From positions 2,988,001 to 3,052,000 of the forward strand of contig NZ_WSRO01000002.1 of the NCBI RefSeq assembly GCF_009769735.1: a stretch of DNA of 64,000 bases, given 5' to 3'. Position numbers and translations under genes: made by a program. Positions 8,735 to 17,243 of the stretch are shown piece after piece; the first letter of the stretch is position 1; every line of letters begins with the position of its first letter. This stretch comes from Streptomyces sp. BA2. GTDB lineage: Bacteria > Actinomycetota > Actinomycetes > Streptomycetales > Streptomycetaceae. The notes below the pieces were generated by a model. It ran no database searches, was not told the DNA's origin, and saw nothing but the letters and a program-made list of their open reading frames with translations.

Positions 8735-9435
8735 CTGCTCTGCTCCTGCGGGGCGAGGCCGACCAGGCGGGTGATGAGCTCGGCGAACGGTCCGTCCGGG
8801 GGCTCCTCGACGAGGATGCGGCGCAGGATCGCGGCCATCCCGTCGTCGTAGGCGGCGCTCACCGCGGCGAGCGCCGCGAAGTCGTGCACCAGCTGCAGCT
8901 CCAGCTCGGCGCGCGGGATGCGGCGTCCGTCGAGCCAGATGAGTGCCGTGGACTCGGCGAGCGAGATCCAGGAGCGGACCACCAGTTCGAGCCTGGCGGA
9001 CGGGTCCGTGATGCCCAGGTGCGTGAGGATCTGGACGTACGCCGCCTGCCGCACCGAATCGATCAGCGCGTTGGTGGTGGAAGAGCCGACGGCGGGGCCG
9101 CCGCGCATCAGCGCGGAGAAGCCGGGGCCGTGGCCGTCCACGAAGTCCAGGAAGCGTCCCATCACGCGCAGCAGGCGCGCGCCGAGCGGGCCTTCCCTCG
9201 GTTCCACGAAGCGCTCGGCGAGATCGTCGGCCGCGCGCTGCAACGCCGCTTCGTACAGGCTGAGTTTGCCCGGGAAGTAGTGGTAGACCAGCGGTCGCGA
9301 TATGCCCGCGGCCGCTGCTATCTCGTCGATGGACACATCGTCGGGCGAGCGGTGGCTGAACAGGTCGAGCGCGACCCCGATCAACTGCTGCCGCCGCTCC
9401 TCGACACCCATTCTGCGGCGCACCCCGGTAGTCAT
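8731..9435 (-). CDS. TetR/AcrR-family regulator
   Basis: 234 residues from ATG at 9435. The N-terminal HTH is complete: GVEERRQQLIGVALDLFSHR, then DVSIDEIAAAAGISRPLVYHYFPGKLSLY (about residues 10-60). The ligand domain has the TetR_C arrangement of Streptomyces regulators often described near lipid or fatty acid genes (GRFLDFVDGHGPGFSALMRG, and RLELVVRSWISLAESTALIW). It sits 77 bp downstream of the ferredoxin reductase gene on the same strand and is coupled to the GNAT gene, so it probably controls the diiron protein and reductase operon. I found no convincing palindrome in the 77-bp gap. Confidence 0.9.
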   Translation of the reverse strand: MTTGVRRRMGVEERRQQLIGVALDLFSHRSPDDVSIDEIAAAAGISRPLVYHYFPGKLSLYEAALQRAADDLAERFVEPREGPLGARLLRVMGRFLDFVDGHGPGFSALMRGGPAVGSSTTNALIDSVRQAAYVQILTHLGITDPSARLELVVRSWISLAESTALIWLDGRRIPRAELELQLVHDFAALAAVSAAYDDGMAAILRRILVEEPPDGPFAELITRLVGLAPQEQSS

Positions 9436-9512
9436 GCGAACACCTTACCGAGCAGATCCGGCCGTCCAAGGGGCCGGTGCGCCCCAACCGTTCACATCTC
9501 GGCGGCGATGTC

Positions 9513-10583
9513 TCACATGTCCAGGACGATTCGGCCACCGCTCGCCCTCGACACACAGATCAGCATCGAGTCGGCGCGCTCGGCGTCCGTGAGCAGTTCG
9601 TCCCTGTGGTCGATCTCCCCTTCCAGGACCCGCTGTTGGCAGGTTCCGCAGAAGCCCTGCTCGCAGGAGTACGCGGTGTTGGGCAGCTCCGCGCGCACCG
9701 CGGTCAACACCGTGGTGTCCGCGGCCACGGAGAGAGTCCGTCCGCTGCGGCGCAGTTCCACCTCGAAGGTGGCGTTGCCCTCCGTGGAGGTGTGGGGCGT
9801 GAAGCGCTCCAGGTGCAGCTCGGCGCCCTCGGGCAGCGTCGCCGCCACCGCCTCCATCAGGCCCTCGGGGCCGCAGACGTGGACCGCGGTGGAGGGCGCG
9901 AGGTCCGCGAGGAATGCGGCGAGGTCGGGGCGGCCGCCCTCGTCATCCGCGACGACCGTGAGCCGGCCCGCCGTCGTGCCCGCCAGTTTCTCCACGTCCT
10001 CCAGGAACGGCATCGAGGCCCGGGAGCGCCCCCCGTACAGCAGCCGCCACGCACGGCCCGCGGCCTCGACTTCCCTCAGCATGGGGAGGATCGGGGTGAT
10101 GCCGATGCCGCCCGCCACGAAGACGTACGTCTCGGCGTCGGCCAGCGGGAAACGGTTGCGCGGGCCGCGCACCTCGACCTCCGTCCCCTCCTGGAGCTGC
10201 TCGTGCACCTCGCGCGAGCCGCCGCGGCCGCCCTGCTCCTCGCCGATGAGGCGGGTCGCGACGGTGTACGAGGAGGTGTCCTCCGGGTCCCCGCACAGCG
10301 AGTACTGGCGGACGAGGCCGGAGGGGAGGACCAGGTCCAGGTGGGCGCCCGGCTTCCAGGCGGGCAAGTGGTCGCCCTCCAGCCGCAGTTGTACGACTCC
10401 GTCGGCGATCGTCTCGTGCCGGGTGACGGTCAGGCGCAGCGCTCGGGAGCGCGGCCGCCCCGAGACCGGCTCCTGAAGGGCGGGCAGCGGCCACAGCGGG
10501 GAGGCGTCGATGCGCCGCCGCATGGCCCGCTTGGCGAGCAGGGCGGCGCCCGTGACGAGCAGGACAGTGCGGATGCGGGGCAT
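9513..10583 (-). CDS. PDR/VanB-type ferredoxin reductase (FMN/NAD/2Fe-2S)
   Basis: 356 residues from ATG at 10583, one base after the stop of the upstream gene (TGACATG), with AAGGGAG as ribosome site. Residues 1-20 include a short hydrophobic stretch (IRTVLLVTGAALLA) that may tether it to the membrane. Flavin domain about 48-150 with RQYSLCG (92-98); NAD domain with AGGIGITPILPML (157-169) and VHVCGPEGLM; C-terminal plant-type 2Fe-2S domain with C307, C312, C315 (CEQGFCGTC) and C343. This order is that of phthalate dioxygenase reductase, which passes electrons from NAD(P)H to an oxygenase. The partner is very likely the diiron protein encoded directly upstream. Confidence 0.93.
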   Translation of the reverse strand: MPRIRTVLLVTGAALLAKRAMRRRIDASPLWPLPALQEPVSGRPRSRALRLTVTRHETIADGVVQLRLEGDHLPAWKPGAHLDLVLPSGLVRQYSLCGDPEDTSSYTVATRLIGEEQGGRGGSREVHEQLQEGTEVEVRGPRNRFPLADAETYVFVAGGIGITPILPMLREVEAAGRAWRLLYGGRSRASMPFLEDVEKLAGTTAGRLTVVADDEGGRPDLAAFLADLAPSTAVHVCGPEGLMEAVAATLPEGAELHLERFTPHTSTEGNATFEVELRRSGRTLSVAADTTVLTAVRAELPNTAYSCEQGFCGTCQQRVLEGEIDHRDELLTDAERADSMLICVSRASGGRIVLDM

Positions 10584-10584
10584 G

Positions 10585-11511
10585 TCAGCGGGCTCCCTTC
10601 GGCAGCGATTCCGTCGCGGTCCCGGCTGCGGTGGCCGCCGGGGACGAGGCCAGATAGGCGACGGCCTGCGCGGTGCTGCCCTCGTGGGAGGGGTGGTAGG
10701 CGCGGCTGAGATAGCGGGGGATGGAGCGGATCATGTCCTGCGTCGTGGGCAGCGTGCCCTTCTTTCCGCCCTGGTAGAAGTCCTTGAACGACGCCTTGCC
10801 GCCGATGAGTGTCGGGTCGTTCTCCATGAAGAAGCGTGCGCCGCGCTGCCAGAGGAAGACCAGGGCGGTGAAGGCGGTGGCCCAGGTGCGCGCGCGGCGG
10901 CGGTAGCTGCCGTCGACGTGCATGAAGAGCTCGAAGGCGACGGAGCGGTGCTCGACCTCTTCCGCGCCGTGCCAGCGCAGCAGGTCCAGCATCGTCGGGT
11001 CGGCGCCCCTGCGGTCCAGCTCGTCCGCGTTCAGGACCCAGTTGCCGAGGAAGGCGGTGTAGTGCTCGATGGCCGCGATCATCGCGACGCGCTCCATCAG
11101 CCACCACTTGCGGGCCTTGCCGGGCGGCAGCGTCCTGTCGCCGAGCATCTTCTCGAAGAGCCAGTCGACCTGGGCGGTGTAGGGCGTGGGGTCAAGGCCC
11201 TGCTCCTTGAGGTGCGGCAGGACCTCGTCGTGGGCCTGCGCGTGCATGGCTTCCTGGCCGATGAAGCCGATCACGTCCTCGCGGAGCCTGTCGTCACGGA
11301 TGTACGGCAGGACCTGCTTGTAGACGTGGACGAACCAGCGTTCGCCCGCCGGGAGAAGCAGATGCAGCACGTTGATCGTGTGCGTGGCGAAGGGGTCGCC
11401 AGGCACCCAGTGCAGCGGGGTGTCCTCCCAGGAGAAGGAGACTTTGCGTGCCTTGAGCGGTATGTGCTCGGACGCGACGGGCTTCGGCTCCCGGCTCTGC
11501 GTATTAGACAT
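10585..11511 (-). CDS. Ferritin-like diiron protein (annotated family: metal-dependent hydrolase, PF10118)
   Basis: 308 residues from ATG at 11511. The family is usually called predicted metal-dependent hydrolase, but the residues visible form a complete ferritin-like diiron set: E57 (AGERWF), E87 and H90 (GQEAMHAQAH), E149 (AAIEHYTAF), E185 and H188 (AEEVEHRSVAF). The two ExxH motifs and two single Glu on four helices fit an O2-activating carboxylate-bridged diiron site. The gene is translationally coupled to a PDR-type reductase, which would supply electrons. I therefore infer an oxidase, desaturase or oxygenase rather than a hydrolase; the substrate is unknown. The N-terminal KARKVSFSWEDTPLHWVPGD is typical of the family. 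Confidence 0.88.
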   Translation of the reverse strand: MSNTQSREPKPVASEHIPLKARKVSFSWEDTPLHWVPGDPFATHTINVLHLLLPAGERWFVHVYKQVLPYIRDDRLREDVIGFIGQEAMHAQAHDEVLPHLKEQGLDPTPYTAQVDWLFEKMLGDRTLPPGKARKWWLMERVAMIAAIEHYTAFLGNWVLNADELDRRGADPTMLDLLRWHGAEEVEHRSVAFELFMHVDGSYRRRARTWATAFTALVFLWQRGARFFMENDPTLIGGKASFKDFYQGGKKGTLPTTQDMIRSIPRYLSRAYHPSHEGSTAQAVAYLASSPAATAAGTATESLPKGAR

Positions 11512-11604
11512 GGCGTCAATGTACTGACGGGTAAGCGTGTGGGTACAGGCCCGTGCGGCGGTTAATTCGGCGGTTCACCGCAAGCCGACCCGCGCCGCGC
11601 GAGG

Positions 11605-13251
11605 TCAGTTGGTCCTGCGCAGCGCGAGGAGCGCGATGTCGTCCTCGCGTTCGTGCCCGAAGCACGCGAGGAGCGTGTCGCACAGGTCGGCGACGCCTCG
11701 CGGCGCGCCCGCCGCCGCGATCCGCAACTGCTCCATCGACACCGCGAGGTCCATGCCCCGCGTCTCGATGAGGCCGTCCGTGACCATCAGCAGGCGCTCG
11801 GTCCGTTCCAGGGTCAGCTCGCTCGGCTGCGGCCGGTCGAGGCCAAGGCCGAGGAGCGGCCCCCGCACGTCGGCGTACGTGGCCGTGCCCTCGTCCCGCA
11901 CCACGAGCGGCGGGATGTGGCCCGCGTTGGCGATCCGGGTGCGTCCGGTGGCCGGATCGACCAGGCTCAGGCACATCGTGGCCGTCACGCCCGGGTGGTA
12001 GTGCTGCAGCATCCGGTCGAGGCGCCGGGCGAGCGCGCCGGGGTCGGGGTCCTCGACGCAGTACGCGCGCAGTGCGTGCCGGATCTCGACCATCACGGTG
12101 GCCGCCTCCAGCGAGTGCCCGACGACGTCACCGATGCCGGTCAGGACGCCGCCGGGCACCGGAAGCGCCGCGTAGAAGTCGCCGCCGATCTCCGTCTGGC
12201 GCGACGCGGGTTCGTAGCGGACGACGACGTCCGTGCCGGGCAGTTCCGGCAGCTTCGACGGCAGGAAGCTGCGTTGCAGGGTCAGCGCGACGTGGCGCTC
12301 CTCCTCGTACATCAGCAGCGGTTCCGCGGCCAGCGCGGTCGCGTGGGCGAGCCGCTCGACGAGGTGGCCCGTCTCGTCGGAGAGCCCCTCCCGGTACGCG
12401 GGGGTCGCGAGGCATACGAGTGTGCGCCCATCGCGCAGGCGGGCCAGGACGAGGTCGGCCTCCTCAGGCGTCCCGTCGCACCACTGCCCGGCGCCCCCCA
12501 CCGAGCGGAAGAACCCCGCGGGCCACAGCGGAGCGGGCACGACCGTATGGCGCACGCCCGTACGCCCCGACATGACGCGCCGCATCAGCCGGGCCACCGC
12601 CTCGTGCGCCCCGGGGTCCGGCAGCGAAGCGGCGGCTCTGCGCCGGGAGAGACCCCGGTGGATCTCCCCGTCCGCACCGAGCACGAACACCGTCGCGGGG
12701 CAGTCGGTCAGCCGCTCCGTGCCGGTGGCCGCCGCGTCCGCGAGCTCGCCGAGGCAGCGCGCGGACTGCACGGACAGGATCGTCCCGGCGAGCAACGCGA
12801 GGCGCCCCGCCCGTAGTTGGGCGTCGCAGCGGGTGCGGGCCCCGCGCGCGGCGGCCCGCACGACCGCCTGGATCTCCTCGGGTTCGGCGGGCACCGTCAG
12901 ATAGGACTCGCCGCCCGCGTCGAGGCCACGGCACCGGTCGGCGGGCGGGCGTGCCGCCGCCGAGAAGTGGACGACGGGCAGGCTGGCGATGGGCGGCAAC
13001 TGCTTCATGCGGCGGCAGAGTTCATAGCCGCTCATGTCCGGCAGGCCGACGTCGACCAGCGCCACGTCCGGCAGGTCCCCTGCCCGCATCCGCACGTCGA
13101 GTTCGATCAGGGCCTCGCTCGCGCTCGCGGCGAGCAGGACGCGATGGCCGTCCCTGCGCAGGACGGCGCTCAGCGCGTACCTGCTGGCGGGCGCGTCGTC
13201 GACCACCAGGACCGTACTGGCCGTGCTCACTGCCTTGTCCTTGACGCTCAC
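11605..13251 (-). CDS. Receiver-GAF-SpoIIE (PP2C) phosphatase
   Basis: 548 residues from a GTG at 13251. Residues 13-130 are a CheY-like receiver with acidic pair D18-D19 and phosphoacceptor D67 (VALVDVGLPDMSGYEL). The switch lysine usually followed by Pro is replaced by Val (LTVPAEPEE, V119), so signalling through the receiver may be altered. A GAF-like region covers about 150-320. The PP2C/SpoIIE domain runs from about 335 to the end, with LQRSFLPSKLPELPG, GGDFYAALPV, ADVRGPLLGLG, MVTDGLIETRG and EREDDIALLALR carrying the metal-binding aspartates. Enzymes of this kind dephosphorylate anti-anti-sigma factors and so tune partner-switching sigma networks. No anti-sigma or anti-anti-sigma gene is adjacent. 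Confidence 0.92.
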   Translation of the reverse strand: MSVKDKAVSTASTVLVVDDAPASRYALSAVLRRDGHRVLLAASASEALIELDVRMRAGDLPDVALVDVGLPDMSGYELCRRMKQLPPIASLPVVHFSAAARPPADRCRGLDAGGESYLTVPAEPEEIQAVVRAAARGARTRCDAQLRAGRLALLAGTILSVQSARCLGELADAAATGTERLTDCPATVFVLGADGEIHRGLSRRRAAASLPDPGAHEAVARLMRRVMSGRTGVRHTVVPAPLWPAGFFRSVGGAGQWCDGTPEEADLVLARLRDGRTLVCLATPAYREGLSDETGHLVERLAHATALAAEPLLMYEEERHVALTLQRSFLPSKLPELPGTDVVVRYEPASRQTEIGGDFYAALPVPGGVLTGIGDVVGHSLEAATVMVEIRHALRAYCVEDPDPGALARRLDRMLQHYHPGVTATMCLSLVDPATGRTRIANAGHIPPLVVRDEGTATYADVRGPLLGLGLDRPQPSELTLERTERLLMVTDGLIETRGMDLAVSMEQLRIAAAGAPRGVADLCDTLLACFGHEREDDIALLALRRTN

Positions 13252-13384
13252 GCGGGACAGCCCCTCAGCGCGGGACGGGGCAGGCCGACTCGTGCCTGCC
13301 TCATCAAGTTAGCGTGCCGCCGCCCACCTCGGGGAAAGACGGCGTCAGCACGACCCGGATCGGTGGAGGCCATCGAACTCGCCT

Positions 13385-13411
13385 CACGTGCGACGTGCCT
13401 GACAGTAGAAT
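13385..13411 (+). promoter_or_regulatory. Possible promoter and operator of the alpha-glucosidase gene
   Basis: The perfect 13-bp inverted repeat CACGTGCGACGTG (13385-13397) stands 8 bases before TAGAAT (13406-13411), a good -10 hexamer. The -35 region overlapping the repeat is poor, as expected for an activated or repressed promoter. Two ribosome sites follow before the gene (13450 and 13514). This is pattern reading only. Confidence 0.35.
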
Positions 13412-13522
13412 TTTCGACTTCGGCCTGTTTGGGGAACGGGCGAGGAGGACACCCTCGTGACCTTCGCCTTCCGCGGGACGTTCAACGGAGTGCCGCCCGC
13501 CCCCGTACTCCTGAGGGACTTC

Positions 13523-15172
13523 ATGACCCAGCACGTGACCGCCGCCCTTCCCGCAGACGCACCGGACGACGGCTCGGCGCCCCGCGAGTGGTGGCGCGAC
13601 GCCGTCATCTACCAGGTGTATCCGCGCAGCTTCGCCGACGGAAACGGCGACGGCATGGGCGATCTGCCGGGCGTCACGGCCCGCCTCCCCCATCTGAAGC
13701 GGCTCGGCGTGGACGCCGTCTGGCTCTCCCCCTTCTACGCGTCCCCGCAGGCCGACGCCGGGTACGACGTGGCCGACTACCGCGCGGTCGACCCCATGTT
13801 CGGCACCCTGCCGGACGCCGACGACCTCGTACGGGAAGCGCACGCGCTCGGCCTTCGTGTGATCGTCGACGTGGTGCCCAACCACTGCTCGGACCAGCAC
13901 GAGTGGTTCAGGCAGGCGCTGCGCGAGGGCAGGGGTTCGTCGGCGCGCGAACGCTTCCACTTCCGGCCCGGCAAGGGCGAGGAAGGCCAACTGCCGCCCA
14001 ACGACTGGGAGTCCGTCTTCGGCGGGCCCGCCTGGACGCGCGTCGCGGACGGCGAGTGGTACCTCCACCTCTTCGCGCCCGAGCAGCCCGACTTCAACTG
14101 GGACCACCCGGCGGTGCACGACGAGTTCCGCTCCATCCTGCGCTACTGGCTCGACCTCGGCATCGACGGTTTCCGCATCGACGTGGCCCACGGCCTGGTC
14201 AAGGCGGCGGGCCTGCCCGACATCGGCCACGAGGAGCAGGTGAAGCTGCTCGGCAAGCAGGCCGTCCCCTACTTCGACCAGGACGGCGTGCACGAGATCT
14301 ACCGCGACTGGCGGCGGATCCTCGACGAGTACGCGGGCGACCGCATCGCCGTCGCCGAGGCGTGGACACCGACGGTGGAACGCAGCGCGCGGTATCTGCG
14401 CCCGGGCGAGCTGCACCAGGCCTTCAACTTCGAGTATCTGACGACCGATTGGGACGCGCCCGCGCTGCGCGCCGTCATCGACCGCTCCCTCGACGCGATG
14501 AACGCCGTGGGGGCGCCCGCCACCTGGGTGCTCTCCAACCACGACGTCGTGCGCCACTCCACCCGCTTCGCCGACGGCGACGCGGCACGCGGCCTGCGCC
14601 GGGCGAAGGCCGCCACGCTGCTGATGCTGGCGCTGCCCGGCTCGGCGTACATCTACCAGGGCGAGGAGCTCGGCCTGCCCGAGGTGACCGAACTGCCGGA
14701 CGAGGTGCGCCAGGACCCGGCGTTCTTCCGCAGCACGGGGCAGGACGGGACGCGGGACGGGTGCCGGGTTCCGCTGCCGTGGTCCGGGGAGCGGGCGCCG
14801 TTCGGCTTCGGCCCTGTCGAGGGCGGCCCGAGCTGGCTGCCGCAGCCCGCCGGCTGGAAGGACCTCACGGTCCAGGCGCAGGAGGGCGACCCCGCGTCGA
14901 CCCTGGAGTTCTACCGCGGGGCGCTCGCCGTGCGCCGCGAACACCCGGCGCTCGGCGCCGGCCGCGACGTGGAGTGGCTCGACGCCCCCGAGGGCGTCCT
15001 GTCCTTCCGCCGCACGACGCCGCGCGGTTCGATGGTCTGCACGGTGAACCTCACCGCCGGTCCTGTCACGGTCCCCACCCCCGGCGCCGTGCTCCTGTCG
15101 AGCGCCGGGACGACGCCCGGCGCGGACGGGACGGTCGTCCCCGCGGATTCAACGGTCTGGTGGGCAGCCTGA
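13523..15172 (+). CDS. aglA: GH13 alpha-glucosidase / oligo-1,6-glucosidase type
   Basis: 549 residues from the ATG at 13523 (GAGGGA ribosome site; MTQH start as I recall for Streptomyces homologues). A GTG at 13457 with a stronger AGGAGG site would add 22 residues and remains possible. The four GH13 regions are clear: VDVVPNH, GFRIDVAHG with nucleophile D220, VAEAW with acid/base E279, and LSNHDVVRH with D341. There is no signal peptide, so it hydrolyses imported maltose or malto-oligosaccharides in the cytoplasm. A MalR-like repressor gene follows 25 bp later on the same strand. In S. coelicolor, as I recall, the maltose transporter genes malEFG lie between comparable genes; here they are absent. 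Confidence 0.9.
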   Translation: MTQHVTAALPADAPDDGSAPREWWRDAVIYQVYPRSFADGNGDGMGDLPGVTARLPHLKRLGVDAVWLSPFYASPQADAGYDVADYRAVDPMFGTLPDADDLVREAHALGLRVIVDVVPNHCSDQHEWFRQALREGRGSSARERFHFRPGKGEEGQLPPNDWESVFGGPAWTRVADGEWYLHLFAPEQPDFNWDHPAVHDEFRSILRYWLDLGIDGFRIDVAHGLVKAAGLPDIGHEEQVKLLGKQAVPYFDQDGVHEIYRDWRRILDEYAGDRIAVAEAWTPTVERSARYLRPGELHQAFNFEYLTTDWDAPALRAVIDRSLDAMNAVGAPATWVLSNHDVVRHSTRFADGDAARGLRRAKAATLLMLALPGSAYIYQGEELGLPEVTELPDEVRQDPAFFRSTGQDGTRDGCRVPLPWSGERAPFGFGPVEGGPSWLPQPAGWKDLTVQAQEGDPASTLEFYRGALAVRREHPALGAGRDVEWLDAPEGVLSFRRTTPRGSMVCTVNLTAGPVTVPTPGAVLLSSAGTTPGADGTVVPADSTVWWAA

Positions 15173-15197
15173 GATGTGACCGGTACAGTCCAATCCT

Positions 15198-16256
15198 GTG
15201 ACCGCGCGACTGGCCGACATCGCAGCGCAGGCGGGGGTCAGCGAGGCGACGGTCAGCCGGGTGCTCAACGGCAAGCCCGGCGTCGCCGGGGCCACCCGTC
15301 AGTCAGTGCTTGCCGCACTCGACGTGCTCGGCTACGAACGCCCGGTGCGGCTGCGCCAACGCAGCGCGGGCCTGATCGGGCTGATCACGCCGGAGCTGGA
15401 GAACCCGATATTCCCCGCGCTCGCCCAGGTCATCGGGCAGGCCCTGACCCGGCAGGGTTATACGCCGGTCCTCGCCACCCAGACGCCGGGCGGCTCCACG
15501 GAGGACGAGCTGACGGAGATGCTCGTGGACCGCGGCGTCTGCGGCATCATCTTCGTCTCGGGCCTGCACGCGGACACCTCCGCCGACATGCAGCGCTACG
15601 ACCAGCTGCGCGCGCAGGGCGTGCCGTTCGTGCTCGTCGACGGCTTCTCCCCCAAGGTGCAGGCACCCTTCATCTCGCCGGACGACCGGGCCGCGATGCG
15701 CCTCGCGGTCACCCACCTCGTCTCCCTGGGTCATACACGGATCGGACTCGCCCTGGGCCCCAAGCGGTTCGTGCCCGTACAGCGGAAGATCGAGGGCTTC
15801 GTACGCACGGTGCAGGACCAGCTCGCACTGTCCCCGGAGGAGATCGAGTCGGAGCTGGTCCAGCACTCGCTGTACACGCTGGAGGGCGGTCAGGCCGCGG
15901 CGTCCGCACTGCTTGACCGCGGCTGCACGGCCGTGGTGTGTGCGAGCGACATGATGGCCCTCGGGGCGATACGGACGGCGCGGCAGCGCGGATTCGAGGT
16001 CCCGGACGACATCTCGGTGGTGGGATTCGACGATTCCCCGCTGATCGCGTTCACCGATCCGCCCCTGACCACGGTGCGTAAGCCCGTGCCGTCGATGGGG
16101 CAGGCGGCGGTGCGTACACTCCTCGAGGAGATCGGCGGCACTCCCGCCCCGCACAGCGAGTTCGTCTTCATGCCGGAGCTGGTCGTTCGGGGTTCAACCG
16201 CTTCTGCCCCTCGGGGAAACACCCGGGGAAGCACTCAGGGAAGCACTCGTCCATAG
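15198..16256 (+). CDS. malR: LacI-family repressor, MalR-like
   Basis: 352 residues from GTG at 15198. Residues 1-60 contain the LacI HTH and hinge (RLADIAAQAGVSEATVSRVL, then NGKPGVAGATRQSVLAALDVLGYERPVRL). The periplasmic-binding-like core follows, with TPELENPIFPALAQVIGQAL, SDMMALGAIRTARQRG and VVGFDDSPLIAFTDPPLTTV. The sequence corresponds closely to what I remember of Streptomyces MalR, the maltose-responsive repressor. It lies 25 bp after the alpha-glucosidase gene, consistent with control of maltodextrin use. No copy of the CTTGCAG element that I associate with MalR was found in the intergenic regions beside these genes, so the targets may be elsewhere. Confidence 0.9.
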   Translation: MTARLADIAAQAGVSEATVSRVLNGKPGVAGATRQSVLAALDVLGYERPVRLRQRSAGLIGLITPELENPIFPALAQVIGQALTRQGYTPVLATQTPGGSTEDELTEMLVDRGVCGIIFVSGLHADTSADMQRYDQLRAQGVPFVLVDGFSPKVQAPFISPDDRAAMRLAVTHLVSLGHTRIGLALGPKRFVPVQRKIEGFVRTVQDQLALSPEEIESELVQHSLYTLEGGQAAASALLDRGCTAVVCASDMMALGAIRTARQRGFEVPDDISVVGFDDSPLIAFTDPPLTTVRKPVPSMGQAAVRTLLEEIGGTPAPHSEFVFMPELVVRGSTASAPRGNTRGSTQGSTRP

Positions 16257-16331
16257 GGCGTAGAGAATGCGACCTGAACCAGACCTTGGGATGATCGGTC
16301 GGAGGGTCGGTATCTGGCAGACTCTGTGCCT

Positions 16332-17222
16332 ATGGGTGAGATGACTGTGACGACACTGGAAGGCCAGCAGCGGCCCACCACATCACCCATCGCGGGCGAG
16401 CGAGAAGACCGCAATGGGCGGACATTCCTGCGCCGCCTCCGCACGCCCCGCCGCCCTCGGCTCTGGTTCGAGATCCTGCTGATCGCGGTGAGTTACTGGA
16501 CGTACTCCCTGATCCGCAACGCCGTACCGGAACAGAAGTCCCAGGCCCTGCGCAACGCCGACTGGATCTGGCAGGCGGAGCAGCACCTGGGGATCGCCGT
16601 GGAACAGAGCGTCAACCACGCGGTGAACTCGGTGACATGGCTCATCGTCGGCATGAACTACTACTACGCGACGCTGCACTTCGTGGTGACGCTCGGTGTC
16701 CTGGTCTGGCTGTTCCGGTGGCATCCGGGACGTTATGCGGCCACGCGCATGGTTCTCTTCGCGACGACGGCGGTGGCCCTGCTCGGCTACTACCTGTATC
16801 CGCTGGCTCCCCCGCGCCTGATGAACGGCCACGACTTCATCGACACGGTCCTGGTCCACCAGACCTGGGGTTCCATGGCCTCCGGCGACCTCAAGCACAT
16901 GTCGAACCAGTACGCGGCGATGCCGTCGATGCACATCGGCTGGTCCCTGTGGTGCGGCCTGACGATCTTCGCTCTGGCCTCGGTGCCGTGGGCGAAGGTG
17001 CTCGGCCTGCTCTACCCCACGGCGACCCTGATCGTCATCGTGGCCACGGCCAACCACTTCTGGCTCGACGCGGTGGGCGGCATGATCTGCCTGGCGTTCG
17101 GCTTCGCGGTGGCCTGGGCGTGGTACGGGGCGATGCCTTACGCGCTGCCGCGCGAGGTGGCGCTGCGTGAGGACCGGGCTCCGCTCCTGCCGGCCAAGGT
17201 CAGGGCCAGGTTCAAGGCCTGA
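16332..17222 (+). CDS. PAP2-superfamily membrane phosphatase/transferase (PAP2_3 type)
   Basis: 296 residues from ATG at 16332 (GTG at 16326 and ATG at 16341 are in-frame alternatives). Six hydrophobic segments are visible, starting LWFEILLIAVSYWTYSLIRN and ending GGMICLAFGFAVAWAWYGAM. The active-site motifs are YAAMPSMHIGWSLW (catalytic His of motif C2) and NHFWLDAVGG (motif C3 with His and Asp). The short C1 motif and the spacing match the inositolphosphotransferase-like PAP2_3 group rather than classic lipid phosphatases. Expected to act on a phospholipid or polyprenyl phosphate head group at the membrane. It ends 21 bp before the convergent amidohydrolase gene. Confidence 0.85.
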   Translation: MGEMTVTTLEGQQRPTTSPIAGEREDRNGRTFLRRLRTPRRPRLWFEILLIAVSYWTYSLIRNAVPEQKSQALRNADWIWQAEQHLGIAVEQSVNHAVNSVTWLIVGMNYYYATLHFVVTLGVLVWLFRWHPGRYAATRMVLFATTAVALLGYYLYPLAPPRLMNGHDFIDTVLVHQTWGSMASGDLKHMSNQYAAMPSMHIGWSLWCGLTIFALASVPWAKVLGLLYPTATLIVIVATANHFWLDAVGGMICLAFGFAVAWAWYGAMPYALPREVALREDRAPLLPAKVRARFKA

Positions 17223-17243
17223 GCGGAGCCCCGCCCCCCGCTG

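Noticed and set aside
13304..14944. 546-codon reverse open frame over the alpha-glucosidase
   Set aside because: The forward frame carries all four GH13 motifs; the reverse frame has none.
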